The translations under genes and the position numbers were made by a program. From positions 1-41,735 of the forward strand of contig CAYFMP010000029.1 of assembly GCA_964344215.1 (NCBI GenBank): a stretch of DNA of 41,735 nt, read 5' to 3'. Below are positions 7,621 to 16,074 of the stretch, piece by piece (the first letter of the stretch is position 1; every line of letters starts with the position of its first letter). The stretch comes from CAYFMP01 sp964344215 (GTDB lineage Bacteria > Pseudomonadota > Alphaproteobacteria > Rhodospirillales > Casp-alpha2). The notes under the pieces are model-generated. The model worked only from the letters and a program-made list of their open reading frames with translations, did no database searches and was not told the origin of the DNA.

Positions 7621-8872
7621 CGGCACGGCCGTGAAGGTGTCGGGCGACAGCCAGGTCGCCGTCGTTGCGGACGACGATGCGGTCGGTGTCGTTGGGGTTG
7701 AAGGCCGGGTCACCGTCGTTTCGGGCAACGGCGAGGTCACGACCCGACCGGCGCCGCCGTTCGACGCCGCCGTCTGCGACTTTCTCGCCGACCTTTCGAG
7801 ACGCCTCAAGCAATCGAAGGAAGCGGCCGCCTATCCGGAACTGGCGGCGCTGTCGTTCTGGTGCCGGGCGGCCAACATCAAGCGCCTGAAGAAGAACCTC
7901 AAGGACGCATCCCGGCGGCTCGGACTCGGCATGGTGTTCCACGTCGCGCCCGGCAACGTCCCGGTCAGTTTCGCCTACTCCTACGTTTTCGGCCTGCTGG
8001 CCGGCAACGCCAACGTCGTGCGGCTGCCGTCCACACCGACGCCGGAGGAAAGCGTTTTCTTCGACGTGCTCGACGACGCGCTTGGGGATCACCAAGCTAT
8101 CCGGCCGATGACCTCGTTCATCCGGTATTCGCGCGACGACAAGATCACCGCCGGGATTTCCGGCCAGTGCGACGCCCGGGTGGTGTGGGGCGGCGACGCC
8201 ACCATCGCCGATGTCCGCCGCATTCCGCTACCGGTGAGGGCGTTCGACATCGCCTTTGCCGACCGCTATTCGCTGTGCGTCCTGAACGACACCGCGGTGG
8301 CGGCGCTCGATCGGCGCGCTTTGGGCCGTCTCGCCGAGCAGTTCTACAACGACACCTATCTGATGGATCAGAACGCCTGCTCTTCGCCGCACCTGGTCTT
8401 GTGGCTGGGCGGTTACGGTGAGGGCAGCAAACGCTTCTGGGCCGAGCTGTCCGATATCGTCGCCGCCCGCTACGAGTTGGCGCACGCTCATGCCGTCGAC
8501 AAGCACGCCCATTTGCTGGCGACCCTGATCAAGCTCACCGAGGCGCCGCACGTAGAGATGCACGGCAACCGTATCTACCGGCTGGTGTTGTCGAACCTGC
8601 CCCAAGGTCTCGACGAGTTGAGGGGGCGGTTCGGGATCTTCTTCGAATACGCTACCGACGATCTCGACGAAATTGCGCCGCTGGTCAGCAAGAAGTTCCA
8701 AACTCTTACCTATTTCGGGGTCGATAAGTTACGCTTGCACGAATTCGTGCTGACCAACCGCCTCAAGGGAATAGACCGCATCGTGCCGGTTGGAAGCGCC
8801 CTGAATATCGATGTCGAGTGGGACGGCATCAACGTCCTGCAGACGCTGTCGCGATTGGTGAGCACCCACTGA
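7601..8872 (+). CDS. LuxC-family acyl-CoA/acyl-protein reductase
   Basis: This is an aldehyde-dehydrogenase-fold reductase of the LuxC family, 423 aa. It has GMVFHVAPGNVPVSFAYSY and LLAGNANVVRLPS (nucleotide and acyl site) and the catalytic cysteine Cys260 in DQNACSSPHLV. The first 50 residues are Val/Asp/Gly-rich and look like an extension. The start is the GTG at 7601, inside the LuxE-like gene. LuxC reduces an enzyme-bound acyl thioester to the aldehyde with NADPH. Paired with LuxE and an ACP it should convert an activated acid into an aldehyde, here a possible acceptor for the transketolase encoded four genes downstream. That last link is inference. Confidence 0.88.
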   Translation: MTLSPDNGTAVKVSGDSQVAVVADDDAVGVVGVEGRVTVVSGNGEVTTRPAPPFDAAVCDFLADLSRRLKQSKEAAAYPELAALSFWCRAANIKRLKKNLKDASRRLGLGMVFHVAPGNVPVSFAYSYVFGLLAGNANVVRLPSTPTPEESVFFDVLDDALGDHQAIRPMTSFIRYSRDDKITAGISGQCDARVVWGGDATIADVRRIPLPVRAFDIAFADRYSLCVLNDTAVAALDRRALGRLAEQFYNDTYLMDQNACSSPHLVLWLGGYGEGSKRFWAELSDIVAARYELAHAHAVDKHAHLLATLIKLTEAPHVEMHGNRIYRLVLSNLPQGLDELRGRFGIFFEYATDDLDEIAPLVSKKFQTLTYFGVDKLRLHEFVLTNRLKGIDRIVPVGSALNIDVEWDGINVLQTLSRLVSTH

Positions 8873-8888
8873 AGGCCTGGAGAGAACA

Positions 8889-9371
8889 GTGGCAAAGACA
8901 GATGCGAAACCGTTTCGGCTCGAGATGCCGGACATCCTCGAATACCAGAAGAACAGGTTTCCCTACCTGATGATCGACGTCGCCGAGGAAGTCGTGCCGG
9001 GCGAGAGCGCCCGCGGTTACAAGCACCTGACGGCCAACGACTGGTTCTTCGAATGCCATTTCCCGGGCGACCCCAATATGCCGGGCCTGTTACAGACCGA
9101 GGCGCTGGTTCAGATGGCGGCGCTGTCGGTCGTCACCCTGCCCGGCAACAAGGGCAAGGTCGTCTACCTGACCTCGGTCAACAAGATCGCGCTTAGGCGC
9201 AAGGTGGTGGCCGGCGACCGCTTCGATATCGACACCCGGCTGCTGAGCTGGCGGCGCGGCGTCGGCAAATGCAGCGGGATCGGCACCGTGGCCGGCGAAA
9301 AGGCGTGCGAGGCCGAGTTCAATATCGTTATGCCCGACTTGGTCAATGAGTTCAAAGTCGGCCGGCGCTGA
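8889..9371 (+). CDS. FabZ-like 3-hydroxyacyl-ACP dehydratase
   Basis: The hot-dog fold active-site helix is intact: FECHFPGDPNMPGLLQTEALVQMAA with His57 and Glu71 in the positions of the FabZ catalytic pair. Length (160 aa) is normal. The start is a GTG preceded by GGAGAG. It sits between the LuxC-like reductase and an SDR reductase, 17 and 24 bases away. It would dehydrate a 3-hydroxyacyl group on the ACP, or a related hydroxy-thioester. No ketoacyl synthase is encoded in the window, so chain elongation must come from elsewhere or does not occur. Confidence 0.87.
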   Translation: MAKTDAKPFRLEMPDILEYQKNRFPYLMIDVAEEVVPGESARGYKHLTANDWFFECHFPGDPNMPGLLQTEALVQMAALSVVTLPGNKGKVVYLTSVNKIALRRKVVAGDRFDIDTRLLSWRRGVGKCSGIGTVAGEKACEAEFNIVMPDLVNEFKVGRR

Positions 9372-9394
9372 AGCGAAACGAAACGGAGTAAAGC

Positions 9395-10138
9395 ATGCTC
9401 TTGCAGGGAAAGAACGCGGTCGTCACCGGCGCCAACCGCGGCATCGGTAAGTCGATCTTAACCAAGTTCGCCGAGTATGGTGCCAACGTCTGGGCCTGTA
9501 CGCGCCGGCCCGACGATGGGTTTACGGAGTTCGTGGGACAACTCGAGGCGGACACGGGTGTGGATGTCGACCAAGTTCATTTCGATCTGGCCGACGACGA
9601 GCAGGTGGCGGCCGGCGCCAAACAGATCCTGGCCGCCAAGAAGCCGATCGACGTTCTCGTCAACAACGCCGGCATCATCGACACCTCGCTGTTTCTGATG
9701 ACGCCTATCGACAAGATGAAGGAACTGTTCGAGATCAACTTCTTTTCGCAGCTGGCGCTGACCCAGCGCCTGGCCCGCACCATGGCGCGCCAGAAGAGCG
9801 GCTCGATCGTCAATCTGTCGTCGAGCGCCGCCATCGAGGGCAACGAGGGCCGGACCGGTTATGCGTCCTCGAAGGCGGCCCTGATCACGGCGACCAAGGT
9901 CATGGCCCGCGAGCTCGGCGCCGCCAACGTACGTGTCAATGCCCTGGCGCCCGGGCTGACCCGCACCGACATGATGCTCGGCAGCACGCCGGATGACGCT
10001 CAGGCGCAGGTCGTCGATCGGCTGTCCTTGAAACGGATCGCCGAGCCCGACGAGATCGCCGGCGTCGTCGTCTTTCTGGCTTCCGACCTGTCGTCCTACC
10101 TGACCGGCCAGGTGCTGTCGGTCGACGGCGGGATGTAG
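9395..10138 (+). CDS. Short-chain dehydrogenase/reductase (FabG-like)
   Basis: This is a classical SDR of 247 aa. The cofactor loop is TGANRGIG (11-18), with NNAG at 90-93, the catalytic serine in LSSSAA (141-146), then Tyr156 and Lys160 in YASSK. The C-terminus ends LSVDGGM as in FabG-type enzymes. GGAG lies about 7 bases before the ATG. Beside an ACP and a FabZ-like dehydratase it could reduce a 3-oxoacyl-ACP. It could also reduce or oxidise a ketose made by the transketolase encoded next. Confidence 0.88.
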   Translation: MLLQGKNAVVTGANRGIGKSILTKFAEYGANVWACTRRPDDGFTEFVGQLEADTGVDVDQVHFDLADDEQVAAGAKQILAAKKPIDVLVNNAGIIDTSLFLMTPIDKMKELFEINFFSQLALTQRLARTMARQKSGSIVNLSSSAAIEGNEGRTGYASSKAALITATKVMARELGAANVRVNALAPGLTRTDMMLGSTPDDAQAQVVDRLSLKRIAEPDEIAGVVVFLASDLSSYLTGQVLSVDGGM

Positions 10139-10156
10139 GGATCGAGGGAGAGCCGC

Positions 10157-10993
10157 ATGCCGAGCCGGGAAGAAATGATCGCCGATCTGGAGGGTATGGC
10201 GGCGCGCATGCGTCGCAGCATTCTCGACGTCGCCCTCGAGGCCGGCGCCAGGAGTTCGCACTTCGGGGGCGGGTTGTCGTTCGTCGACGTCATGGCGACG
10301 CTGTACGGCAGCGTCATGAACTACGACCCGGCCAATCCCGAATGGGCGGAACGGGACCGTTTCATCCTCAGCAAGGGACACGGTGTTCTGGGGTATTACA
10401 CCGCCTTGTCCGACATCGGCGTCATTCCGAAAGACGACCTGTTGACCTTCGAGCAGACCGGCAGCTATCTGCTCGGGCATCCGGTCGTCAACCGGTCGAA
10501 AGGCATAGAGTTTTCGAACGGCAGCCTCGGAATGGGTCTTTCGTTGGGCATTGGAACGGCGATCGCCGCAACCAAGCTCGGCCGCGCCTTTCGGGTCTAC
10601 GTGCTGATCGGCGACGGCGAGTGCAACGAAGGGTCGGTCTGGGAAGCCGCCATGTCGGCCGCCCATTTCAAGCTCGGCAACCTGGTCTGCATCGTCGATC
10701 GCAACCGCCTGCAGCAAACCGGCACCAACGAGGACATCATGCCGATCGGCGACGTCGCCGCCAAATTCGGGAGCTTCGGCTGGCATGTCTCCGAGGTCGA
10801 CGGCCACGACGTCGGACAGATCTACGATGCCTTGACCACCGAGCGACCGGCCGATACTCCGTTCGCGCTTATCGCCCACACCGTCAAGGGCAAGGGGTTC
10901 TCGTTCTCGGAGGACAACAACGCCTGGCATCACGCGGTTCTCACCAAATCGCAGTACGAAGAGGCCCTCGAGGAGCTCGGCGAAACCCCATGA
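10157..10993 (+). CDS. Transketolase, N-terminal (thiamine-binding) subunit
   Basis: The thiamine diphosphate motif is clear: GDGECNEGSVWEA from residue 152 with Asn183 about 30 residues on. SKGHG (72-76) supplies an active-site histidine. At 278 aa it is only the N-terminal half of a transketolase, with the second half in the next gene (ATGA overlap). Split transketolases of this kind often serve special pathways rather than the pentose phosphate cycle. By family it binds ThDP and transfers a two-carbon ketol unit. In this operon the likely acceptor is the aldehyde made by the LuxC-like enzyme. Confidence 0.92.
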   Translation: MPSREEMIADLEGMAARMRRSILDVALEAGARSSHFGGGLSFVDVMATLYGSVMNYDPANPEWAERDRFILSKGHGVLGYYTALSDIGVIPKDDLLTFEQTGSYLLGHPVVNRSKGIEFSNGSLGMGLSLGIGTAIAATKLGRAFRVYVLIGDGECNEGSVWEAAMSAAHFKLGNLVCIVDRNRLQQTGTNEDIMPIGDVAAKFGSFGWHVSEVDGHDVGQIYDALTTERPADTPFALIAHTVKGKGFSFSEDNNAWHHAVLTKSQYEEALEELGETP

Positions 10994-11970
10994 TTCTCGA
11001 CGAAAAGAAAGCGGTGATGTATTCGCGGATCGGCTCTCGGGCCGCCTTCGGGATGGCCATGCTCGATCTCGGCAAGACCGTCGACGACCTCATCGTGTTG
11101 ACCGCCGACACGTCGACGTCGGCCGGCCTCGACCGCTTCAAGAAGGCGTTCCCCGACAAGTTCCTCGACGTCGGCATCGCCGAGCAGAACATGGTCGGCA
11201 TCGCCGCCGGACTGGCCAGCGAAGGCATGAACGTCGTGACCGCCACGTTCGCGCCGTTCCAGACCATGCGGTGTTGCGAACAGATCAAGGTCAATCTCGG
11301 TTACATGGAACACAAGGTTTGCCTCGTCGGGCTGGCCAGCGGCGTCGTCCTCGGTACGCTGGGCTACACGCACTGCTGCATCGAGGATCTGGCGGTGATG
11401 CGCTCGATCCCGAACATGACGGTGATCTCGCCGGCCGACTGCGGGGAGACGGCGAAGGCCGCGGCGGCTGCCCTCGAACATCCGGGCCCCGTCTACATCC
11501 GCCTGACCGGCGGCGCCAACAGCCCGCCGGTGTATACCGCCGATTACGATTTCCGGATCGGCGACAGCGTCACCTTGCGCGAAGGCGGCGACGTCGCCAT
11601 CGTCGCCACCGGAACGATGGTCCACGCCGCCCTCGAAGCGGCGACTCTTCTCGAACAGAAAGGCGTCTCGGCGGCGGTCGTCAACATCCATACCGTCAAG
11701 CCGATCGACGCCGAAGCGATTCGCTCGCTGTGCGACGGCGTCAAGCTCATCGTCAGCGTCGAGGAGCATAACGTCGTCGGCGGCTTGGGGAGCGCCGTCG
11801 CCGAGGTCAAGGCGACGGTCGCCGGCGCCCCGCCTCAACTCCTGCTCGGCATTCCCGACAGCTTCGCCAAATCCGGCGAGTACGAAGACATCCTTGCCCA
11901 TTACGGCCTGACGGCGCCGGCCATCGCCGAGCGGATCGGCGAGGAATACGCCCGCCTAGGTACGGGTTGA
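10990..11970 (+). CDS. Transketolase, C-terminal (pyrimidine-binding) subunit
   Basis: This 326-residue protein has the pyrimidine-binding domain with the activating glutamate in GIAEQNM (Glu65) and the C-terminal domain with HTVKPID and VEEHNVVGGLGSAV. The ATG at 10990 overlaps the stop of the N-terminal subunit by four bases, which suggests translational coupling and a fixed complex. The same frame is open far upstream, but that part is the shadow of the N-terminal subunit gene. It completes the split transketolase of this operon. Confidence 0.92.
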   Translation: MILDEKKAVMYSRIGSRAAFGMAMLDLGKTVDDLIVLTADTSTSAGLDRFKKAFPDKFLDVGIAEQNMVGIAAGLASEGMNVVTATFAPFQTMRCCEQIKVNLGYMEHKVCLVGLASGVVLGTLGYTHCCIEDLAVMRSIPNMTVISPADCGETAKAAAAALEHPGPVYIRLTGGANSPPVYTADYDFRIGDSVTLREGGDVAIVATGTMVHAALEAATLLEQKGVSAAVVNIHTVKPIDAEAIRSLCDGVKLIVSVEEHNVVGGLGSAVAEVKATVAGAPPQLLLGIPDSFAKSGEYEDILAHYGLTAPAIAERIGEEYARLGTG

Positions 11971-12004
11971 CGGCCGTGCGCTCCTGCGCTTCCGAGGAAA
12001 CGTC

Positions 12005-13024
12005 ATGACCGGTGAAGCCGACCGGCTCGGAGTCGGCGTCGTCGGCCTCGGCGTCGGCGAGCAGCATGCCCGCGCCTTTGCCGAACGCCGGGACTGCGAG
12101 GTGCGCTGGCTTTTCGATCTGTCCGAAGATCAGGCGGAATTGGTGCGTCAGCGCATCGGCAGCGGCGAATTGGCCCGCAGCTACGATCAAATTCTCGATG
12201 ACGACGGCGTCGACATCGTTGCCATCGCCACCTTCGATCACCTGCATTTCGATGAAGTCCAAGCTGCGTTGCTGGCCGGCAAGCGGGTGTTCGTCGAGAA
12301 ACCGCTGTGCCGGACCGGCCGGGAGCTGCACCTTTTGCACGAAGCCTGGATCGCGGCCGGACGCCCGCACCTGCAGTCCAATCTGGTGCTTCGTCAGGCG
12401 CCGCTCTACGGCTGGCTGAAGAGCGCCATCGCTGATGGCGAAATGGGCCGCATCTACGCCTTTGACGGCGATTACCTTTACGGTCGCCTCGACAAGATCA
12501 CCGGGGGTTGGCGCGGCGACGTTCCCGATTACTCGGTGATGGAAGGCGGCGGCATTCATCTGATCGACCTGATGATGGAGCTGACCGGCGAGAAGCCGGA
12601 GACGGCGAGCACCGTAGGCACCGACATCGCAACCCGCGGCACCGATTTCGGCTATAACGATTTCATGGCGACCACTTTCGAATTTCCGTCCGGGCTGGTC
12701 GGCCGCATCACCGCCAACTTCGGCTGCGTCCACCCGCACCAGCACGTGGTACGGGTGTTCGGCACCGAGGCCACTTTCATCTACGACGACCAGGGCCCGC
12801 GCCTGCTGACTTCGCGCGAAGACGCGGCCGCAGCCGAGCCGGTCGAGGCCGCCGCCTTGCCGGCCGGCAAGGGCGTCCTCATCCCCGCCTTCGTCGACGC
12901 CATTCGCGAAAGCCGCGATCCGGCGCCGGCGGCCAAGCGGGAATTCGACCTGATCAGCGTTTGCGCGGCGGCCGACGACTCGCTGCATCAAGGCACGTCG
13001 GTCGGTATCGGATACGTGGAATGA
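12005..13024 (+). CDS. Gfo/Idh/MocA family NAD(P)-dependent oxidoreductase (first copy)
   Basis: The protein (339 aa) starts with a Rossmann motif GVVGLGVGEQHARAF and has the family lysine in VFVEKPL near residue 97. A conserved EGGGIHLIDLM segment at about 180 carries the histidine and aspartate expected in the active site. GGAAAC precedes the ATG. It overlaps the aminotransferase gene by four bases. In amino-sugar pathways such enzymes oxidise a hydroxyl to the ketone that the PLP enzyme then aminates, as WlbA and WbpB do before WlbC and WbpE. That pairing is the best guess here. Confidence 0.88.
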   Translation: MTGEADRLGVGVVGLGVGEQHARAFAERRDCEVRWLFDLSEDQAELVRQRIGSGELARSYDQILDDDGVDIVAIATFDHLHFDEVQAALLAGKRVFVEKPLCRTGRELHLLHEAWIAAGRPHLQSNLVLRQAPLYGWLKSAIADGEMGRIYAFDGDYLYGRLDKITGGWRGDVPDYSVMEGGGIHLIDLMMELTGEKPETASTVGTDIATRGTDFGYNDFMATTFEFPSGLVGRITANFGCVHPHQHVVRVFGTEATFIYDDQGPRLLTSREDAAAAEPVEAAALPAGKGVLIPAFVDAIRESRDPAPAAKREFDLISVCAAADDSLHQGTSVGIGYVE

Positions 13025-14193
13025 CGAAGAAGCGAACGAAAAAGTTGGACATCCCCTTCGGCCGCCCCTGGATCGAAGACGAAGACCGGAACGCCGTGAT
13101 CGAAGTTCTGCAAGGCCATATTCTGACCCACGGCCCCAAGTGCACGGCATTCGAAGAAGGCTTCGAGCGCATGATGGGCGACGGCTTCGCGACCAGCACG
13201 TCGTCGTGCATGGCGTCGCTGCACCTGTCGTCCCTGCACTTAGGTCTAGGCCCCGGCGACGAGGTCATCGTGCCGGCCATGACCCACGTGGCGACCGTCC
13301 ATGCCGTCGAGTTGACCGGCGCGACGCCAGTGTTCGTCGATTGCGAACGGCAGACCGGCAACATGGATTTGGAGGCCGTCGGAGACGCCGTCACCGAGCG
13401 CACCAAGGCGGTCTTCGTCGTTCACTTCTGCGGTATTCCCTGCGACATGCCCAGGCTCATGGACATCGCCGAAGCGCACGGCCTCGAGGTGGTCGAGGAT
13501 TGCGCGCTCGCCGTCGGCGCCCGCGTCGAAGGCCGCCACGTTGGCCTGTTCGGCCACACCGGGTGCTATTCGTTCTACCCGGTCAAGCACATCACGACCG
13601 GCGAAGGCGGCATGCTGGTATCCCGGCACGCCGATGTCATCGACGAGATCGCGCGGTTTCGAGCCTTCAACGTCGACCGCACTTACACGGAACGCAAGAT
13701 CCCCGGTATCTACGACGTCACCGGGGTCGGCATGAACTACCGCATGAGCGAGATGCAGGCGGCATTGGGGTGCGTCCAATTGACCAAAATCGATGACATG
13801 CTGGAGCGCCGTGCCGCCAACTTCGCCGCCCTCAAGGAAGGCCTGAGCGGGATCGCGGACGTCAGCGTACTGGATGCGCCGAGCGACCGTCTCCGGAGCA
13901 CGCATTACTGCCTGACGGCCTTGCTCGGCGACCGCCTCGGGCGCCACCGTGACGACATCGTGTTGGCCCTGAACGAGCGCGGGATCGGCACCAGCATCTA
14001 TTATCCGCACCCGGTCCCGAGGCTCAGTTACTACCGCACCAAGTACGGTTACGATTCGTCCCTCTACCCGCAATCGGAGGCGATCAGCGACCGCTCCGTC
14101 GCGTTGCCGGTGGGGCCGCACCTGGGAACCGGCGACATGGTCGCAATCGCCGAAAATCTGGCGGAAATTTCGGATCAAATTTTGGGGACTTAA
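13021..14193 (+). CDS. DegT/DnrJ/EryC1 family aminotransferase (first copy)
   Basis: This 390-residue PLP-dependent sugar aminotransferase has VPAMTHVATVHAV, the aspartate region VVEDCALAVGA, and the PLP lysine Lys189 in FYPVKHITTGEGG. The ATG at 13021 overlaps the stop of the Gfo/Idh gene, so I prefer it to upstream starts in frame. It is the last gene of the ACP operon; its stop lies inside the -35 element of the next promoter. It would transfer an amino group to a keto-sugar or to the keto product of the transketolase branch. Confidence 0.9.
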   Translation: MTKKRTKKLDIPFGRPWIEDEDRNAVIEVLQGHILTHGPKCTAFEEGFERMMGDGFATSTSSCMASLHLSSLHLGLGPGDEVIVPAMTHVATVHAVELTGATPVFVDCERQTGNMDLEAVGDAVTERTKAVFVVHFCGIPCDMPRLMDIAEAHGLEVVEDCALAVGARVEGRHVGLFGHTGCYSFYPVKHITTGEGGMLVSRHADVIDEIARFRAFNVDRTYTERKIPGIYDVTGVGMNYRMSEMQAALGCVQLTKIDDMLERRAANFAALKEGLSGIADVSVLDAPSDRLRSTHYCLTALLGDRLGRHRDDIVLALNERGIGTSIYYPHPVPRLSYYRTKYGYDSSLYPQSEAISDRSVALPVGPHLGTGDMVAIAENLAEISDQILGT

Positions 14194-14208
14194 TATTTTC
14201 GCCAAAAT
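14179..14208. repeat. Inverted repeat over the internal promoter
   Basis: ATTTTGG (14179-14185) and CCAAAAT (14202-14208) form a perfect 7-base inverted repeat with 16 bases between. It spans the end of the aminotransferase gene and covers the -35 element of the promoter at 14190-14218, in an AT-rich patch unlike its surroundings. It could be an operator or a weak terminator. Confidence 0.35.
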
Positions 14209-14218
14209 CGTGTATAGT
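14190..14218 (+). promoter_or_regulatory. Sigma-70-like promoter of the second sugar operon
   Basis: A -35 element TTAATA (14190-14195, four of six matches) is followed after 17 bases by a -10 element TATAGT (14213-14218, five of six). The region is clearly AT-rich against its GC-rich neighbours. It lies 84 bases before the epimerase start and would drive the second operon separately from the sigma-54-like promoter upstream. Confidence 0.5.
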
Positions 14219-14229
14219 GCGCGCCGAAT

Positions 14230-14263
14230 ATCCGACGAAGGGCGCTTCCCACCCCCGTCGGAT
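14230..14263 (+). other. Hairpin in the 5' leader of the epimerase gene
   Basis: ATCCGACG (14230-14237) pairs perfectly with CGTCGGAT (14256-14263). The 18-base loop can form a further GGG/CCC pairing. There is no T-run after it, so it is not an obvious terminator. It sits between the promoter and the start codon, where it could affect transcript stability or read-through. Confidence 0.4.
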
Positions 14264-14301
14264 TTGCTGTCAGAAAGCTACAGCGCCGAACTCAGAACGA
14301 G

Positions 14302-15393
14302 ATGACCGACATGACCCAAATACTGACTCCCTCCCTCATCAAGCGGAATTTGTCCGGCGAGCGTGTGTCTCTCATCGGCGGCGCCGGATTCATCGGCCAC
14401 AATCTCGCCGTCACCCTCAGGAAGGCCGGCGCCGAGGTTCAGGTTGTCGACAACCTGATGCAGAACAACATGACCGCCAACGTCAGCGACCCGGAACTCG
14501 ATCCGTTCAGGCGCGCCCTCAACCACGGCTTCCTAACCCAGCGCTTCGAGATGATGCGGGACGCCGGCGTCAGGATGGACAACGCCGACGCCCGCTCGAT
14601 GATCGACCTGCCGGAGGTCCTGGCCGAGTTTCACCCGACCAAGATCGTCCACCTGGCGGCGATTTCCAGCGCCGTCGAGGCCAAACAGGTTCCTGGCCAT
14701 TGTTTCGACCTGCAACTGGTGACGCTGCGCAATGTTCTCGAGTACACGCGGCTGTTCCCGAACAGCGTCGATCAATTGGTGTTGATGAGCTCGAGCACCG
14801 TCTACGGCGACTTCGAGACGCCGACGGTCGACGAGAACACTCGGCCCCGGCCCTACGGCATCTACGCCAACGCCAAGTTCATGGCCGAACGCCTGGCCCG
14901 CACCTACAACGACCAATACGGCCTCGGCCTCGCCATCATCCGGCCCAGCGCGCTGTACGGCGAGCGCTGCATCAGTCGGCGAGTTAGCCAGGCCTTCATC
15001 GAGAACGCGCTGATGGGCAAGCCGCTGTTTCTTGAAGGCGGCGGCGATGGTCGGCTCGATTTCACCTACATCGACGATCTGGTCGACGGTATCATCCGCT
15101 CGATGGCGGTCGAACACAGATCCGGCAGCTCCAACACCTTCAACATCACGTTTGGCAACGCCCGCACCATCGCCGAGCTGGCCGGTATCGTGAAATCGGT
15201 GGTGCCGAACGCCATCCTCGAGGAGCGGCCGCGCGACGAGATCAAGCCGATACGCGGCACCCTGTCGACGGAGCGCGCCCGCGACGTTCTCAACTTCCAG
15301 CCGCAATGGCCGCTCGAGAAGGGCTACCAACAGTATTGCGAGTGGTACGTCGATCAATGGGAGCGGACACAGCGCGAAGTGGCCGCCAACTGA
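14302..15393 (+). CDS. NAD-dependent epimerase/dehydratase (extended SDR)
   Basis: This extended SDR has the cofactor loop GGAGFIG (26-32), the serine cluster MSSSTVYG (162-169) and the catalytic pair Tyr188/Lys192 in YANAK. The C-terminal part has RLDFTYIDDLVDGI, as in GalE- and WbpP-type nucleotide-sugar enzymes. Length is 363 aa. Two ATGs nine bases apart are possible starts; I use the first. It is the first gene of the second operon. It probably acts as epimerase or dehydratase on an NDP-sugar. Confidence 0.9.
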   Translation: MTDMTQILTPSLIKRNLSGERVSLIGGAGFIGHNLAVTLRKAGAEVQVVDNLMQNNMTANVSDPELDPFRRALNHGFLTQRFEMMRDAGVRMDNADARSMIDLPEVLAEFHPTKIVHLAAISSAVEAKQVPGHCFDLQLVTLRNVLEYTRLFPNSVDQLVLMSSSTVYGDFETPTVDENTRPRPYGIYANAKFMAERLARTYNDQYGLGLAIIRPSALYGERCISRRVSQAFIENALMGKPLFLEGGGDGRLDFTYIDDLVDGIIRSMAVEHRSGSSNTFNITFGNARTIAELAGIVKSVVPNAILEERPRDEIKPIRGTLSTERARDVLNFQPQWPLEKGYQQYCEWYVDQWERTQREVAAN

Positions 15394-15413
15394 GATCGTT
15401 GGAAGGGGTGATG

Positions 15414-15443
15414 GGTTCCCGGTCCGGCCGGAGACCCGGAAAC
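15414..15443 (+). other. Imperfect hairpin before hisH
   Basis: An 11-base stem (15414-15424 with 15433-15443) has two mismatches and an 8-base loop in the 61-base gap between the epimerase and hisH. No T-run follows. It may modulate expression within the operon, or be chance in GC-rich sequence. Confidence 0.2.
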
Positions 15444-15454
15444 ACGCCGCGGCG

Positions 15455-16069
15455 ATGATCGGAATTATCGATTACGGATTGGGCAACCTGACTTCGGTGG
15501 CGGGCGCCGTCGAAAAGGTCGGGTTCGAGGCGGTCATCAGCGCCGATGCCGAGGTGCTCGCCGAATGCGACAAGCTGATCCTACCCGGCGTCGGCGCTTT
15601 CGGCGACGGCATGCGCAACCTCCGCCAACTGGGCCTCGTCGAACCGCTCGGCCGGTTGGTCGTCAAACGCCGCGTGCCGGTGCTCGGCATCTGCTTGGGC
15701 TTCCAGTTGCTGGCGAAGTCGAGCAGCGAGTTCGGAAACCACGAGGGGTTGGGCTGGATCGACGCCCAGGTGTCGCGCCTGCAACCCGGTGATCCGGCCT
15801 TGCGCGTCCCGCACGTCGGCTGGAACGAGCTCTACCGGACCGGCGACAGCATCCTGTTCGACGACGTCCCCGACCAATCGCTGTTCTACTATGTACATAC
15901 GTTCAAGCTCGACACCGCAAATGCCGCAACGGTGATCGGCGAATGCGACTACGGCGGGCGGTTTACCGCCGCCGTCCAGGACGGCAACATATTCGGCACC
16001 CAGTTCCACCCGGAAAAAAGCCAACTGCACGGCCTCACCCTGCTCCGCAACTTCCTGGAAAAGGCCTGA
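15455..16069 (+). CDS. hisH: HisH-like glutamine amidotransferase
   Basis: This class I glutamine amidotransferase has Cys80 in LGICLGFQLL and His185/Glu187 in FHPEK, so the full catalytic triad is present. At 204 aa it is the size of HisH. It releases ammonia from glutamine and passes it to a partner. Five bases separate it from the HisF-like gene, and the N-acetyl-sugar amidotransferase follows. In O-antigen and flagellin-glycan loci, such HisH2/HisF2 pairs supply ammonia to WbpG-type enzymes that form acetamidino groups. No other histidine genes are near, so a role in histidine synthesis is unlikely. Confidence 0.9.
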   Translation: MIGIIDYGLGNLTSVAGAVEKVGFEAVISADAEVLAECDKLILPGVGAFGDGMRNLRQLGLVEPLGRLVVKRRVPVLGICLGFQLLAKSSSEFGNHEGLGWIDAQVSRLQPGDPALRVPHVGWNELYRTGDSILFDDVPDQSLFYYVHTFKLDTANAATVIGECDYGGRFTAAVQDGNIFGTQFHPEKSQLHGLTLLRNFLEKA

Positions 16070-16074
16070 GAGCG

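Noticed and set aside
7601..8872. LuxE/LuxC-like genes as part of a bioluminescence operon
   Set aside because: No luciferase (luxAB) or transferase (luxD) genes are present and all neighbours are sugar or flagellar genes.
9458..10933. Long open frame on the minus strand (491 codons)
   Set aside because: It lies opposite three well-supported genes (SDR, transketolase subunit) and has no recognisable protein features; GC-rich codon use produces such frames.
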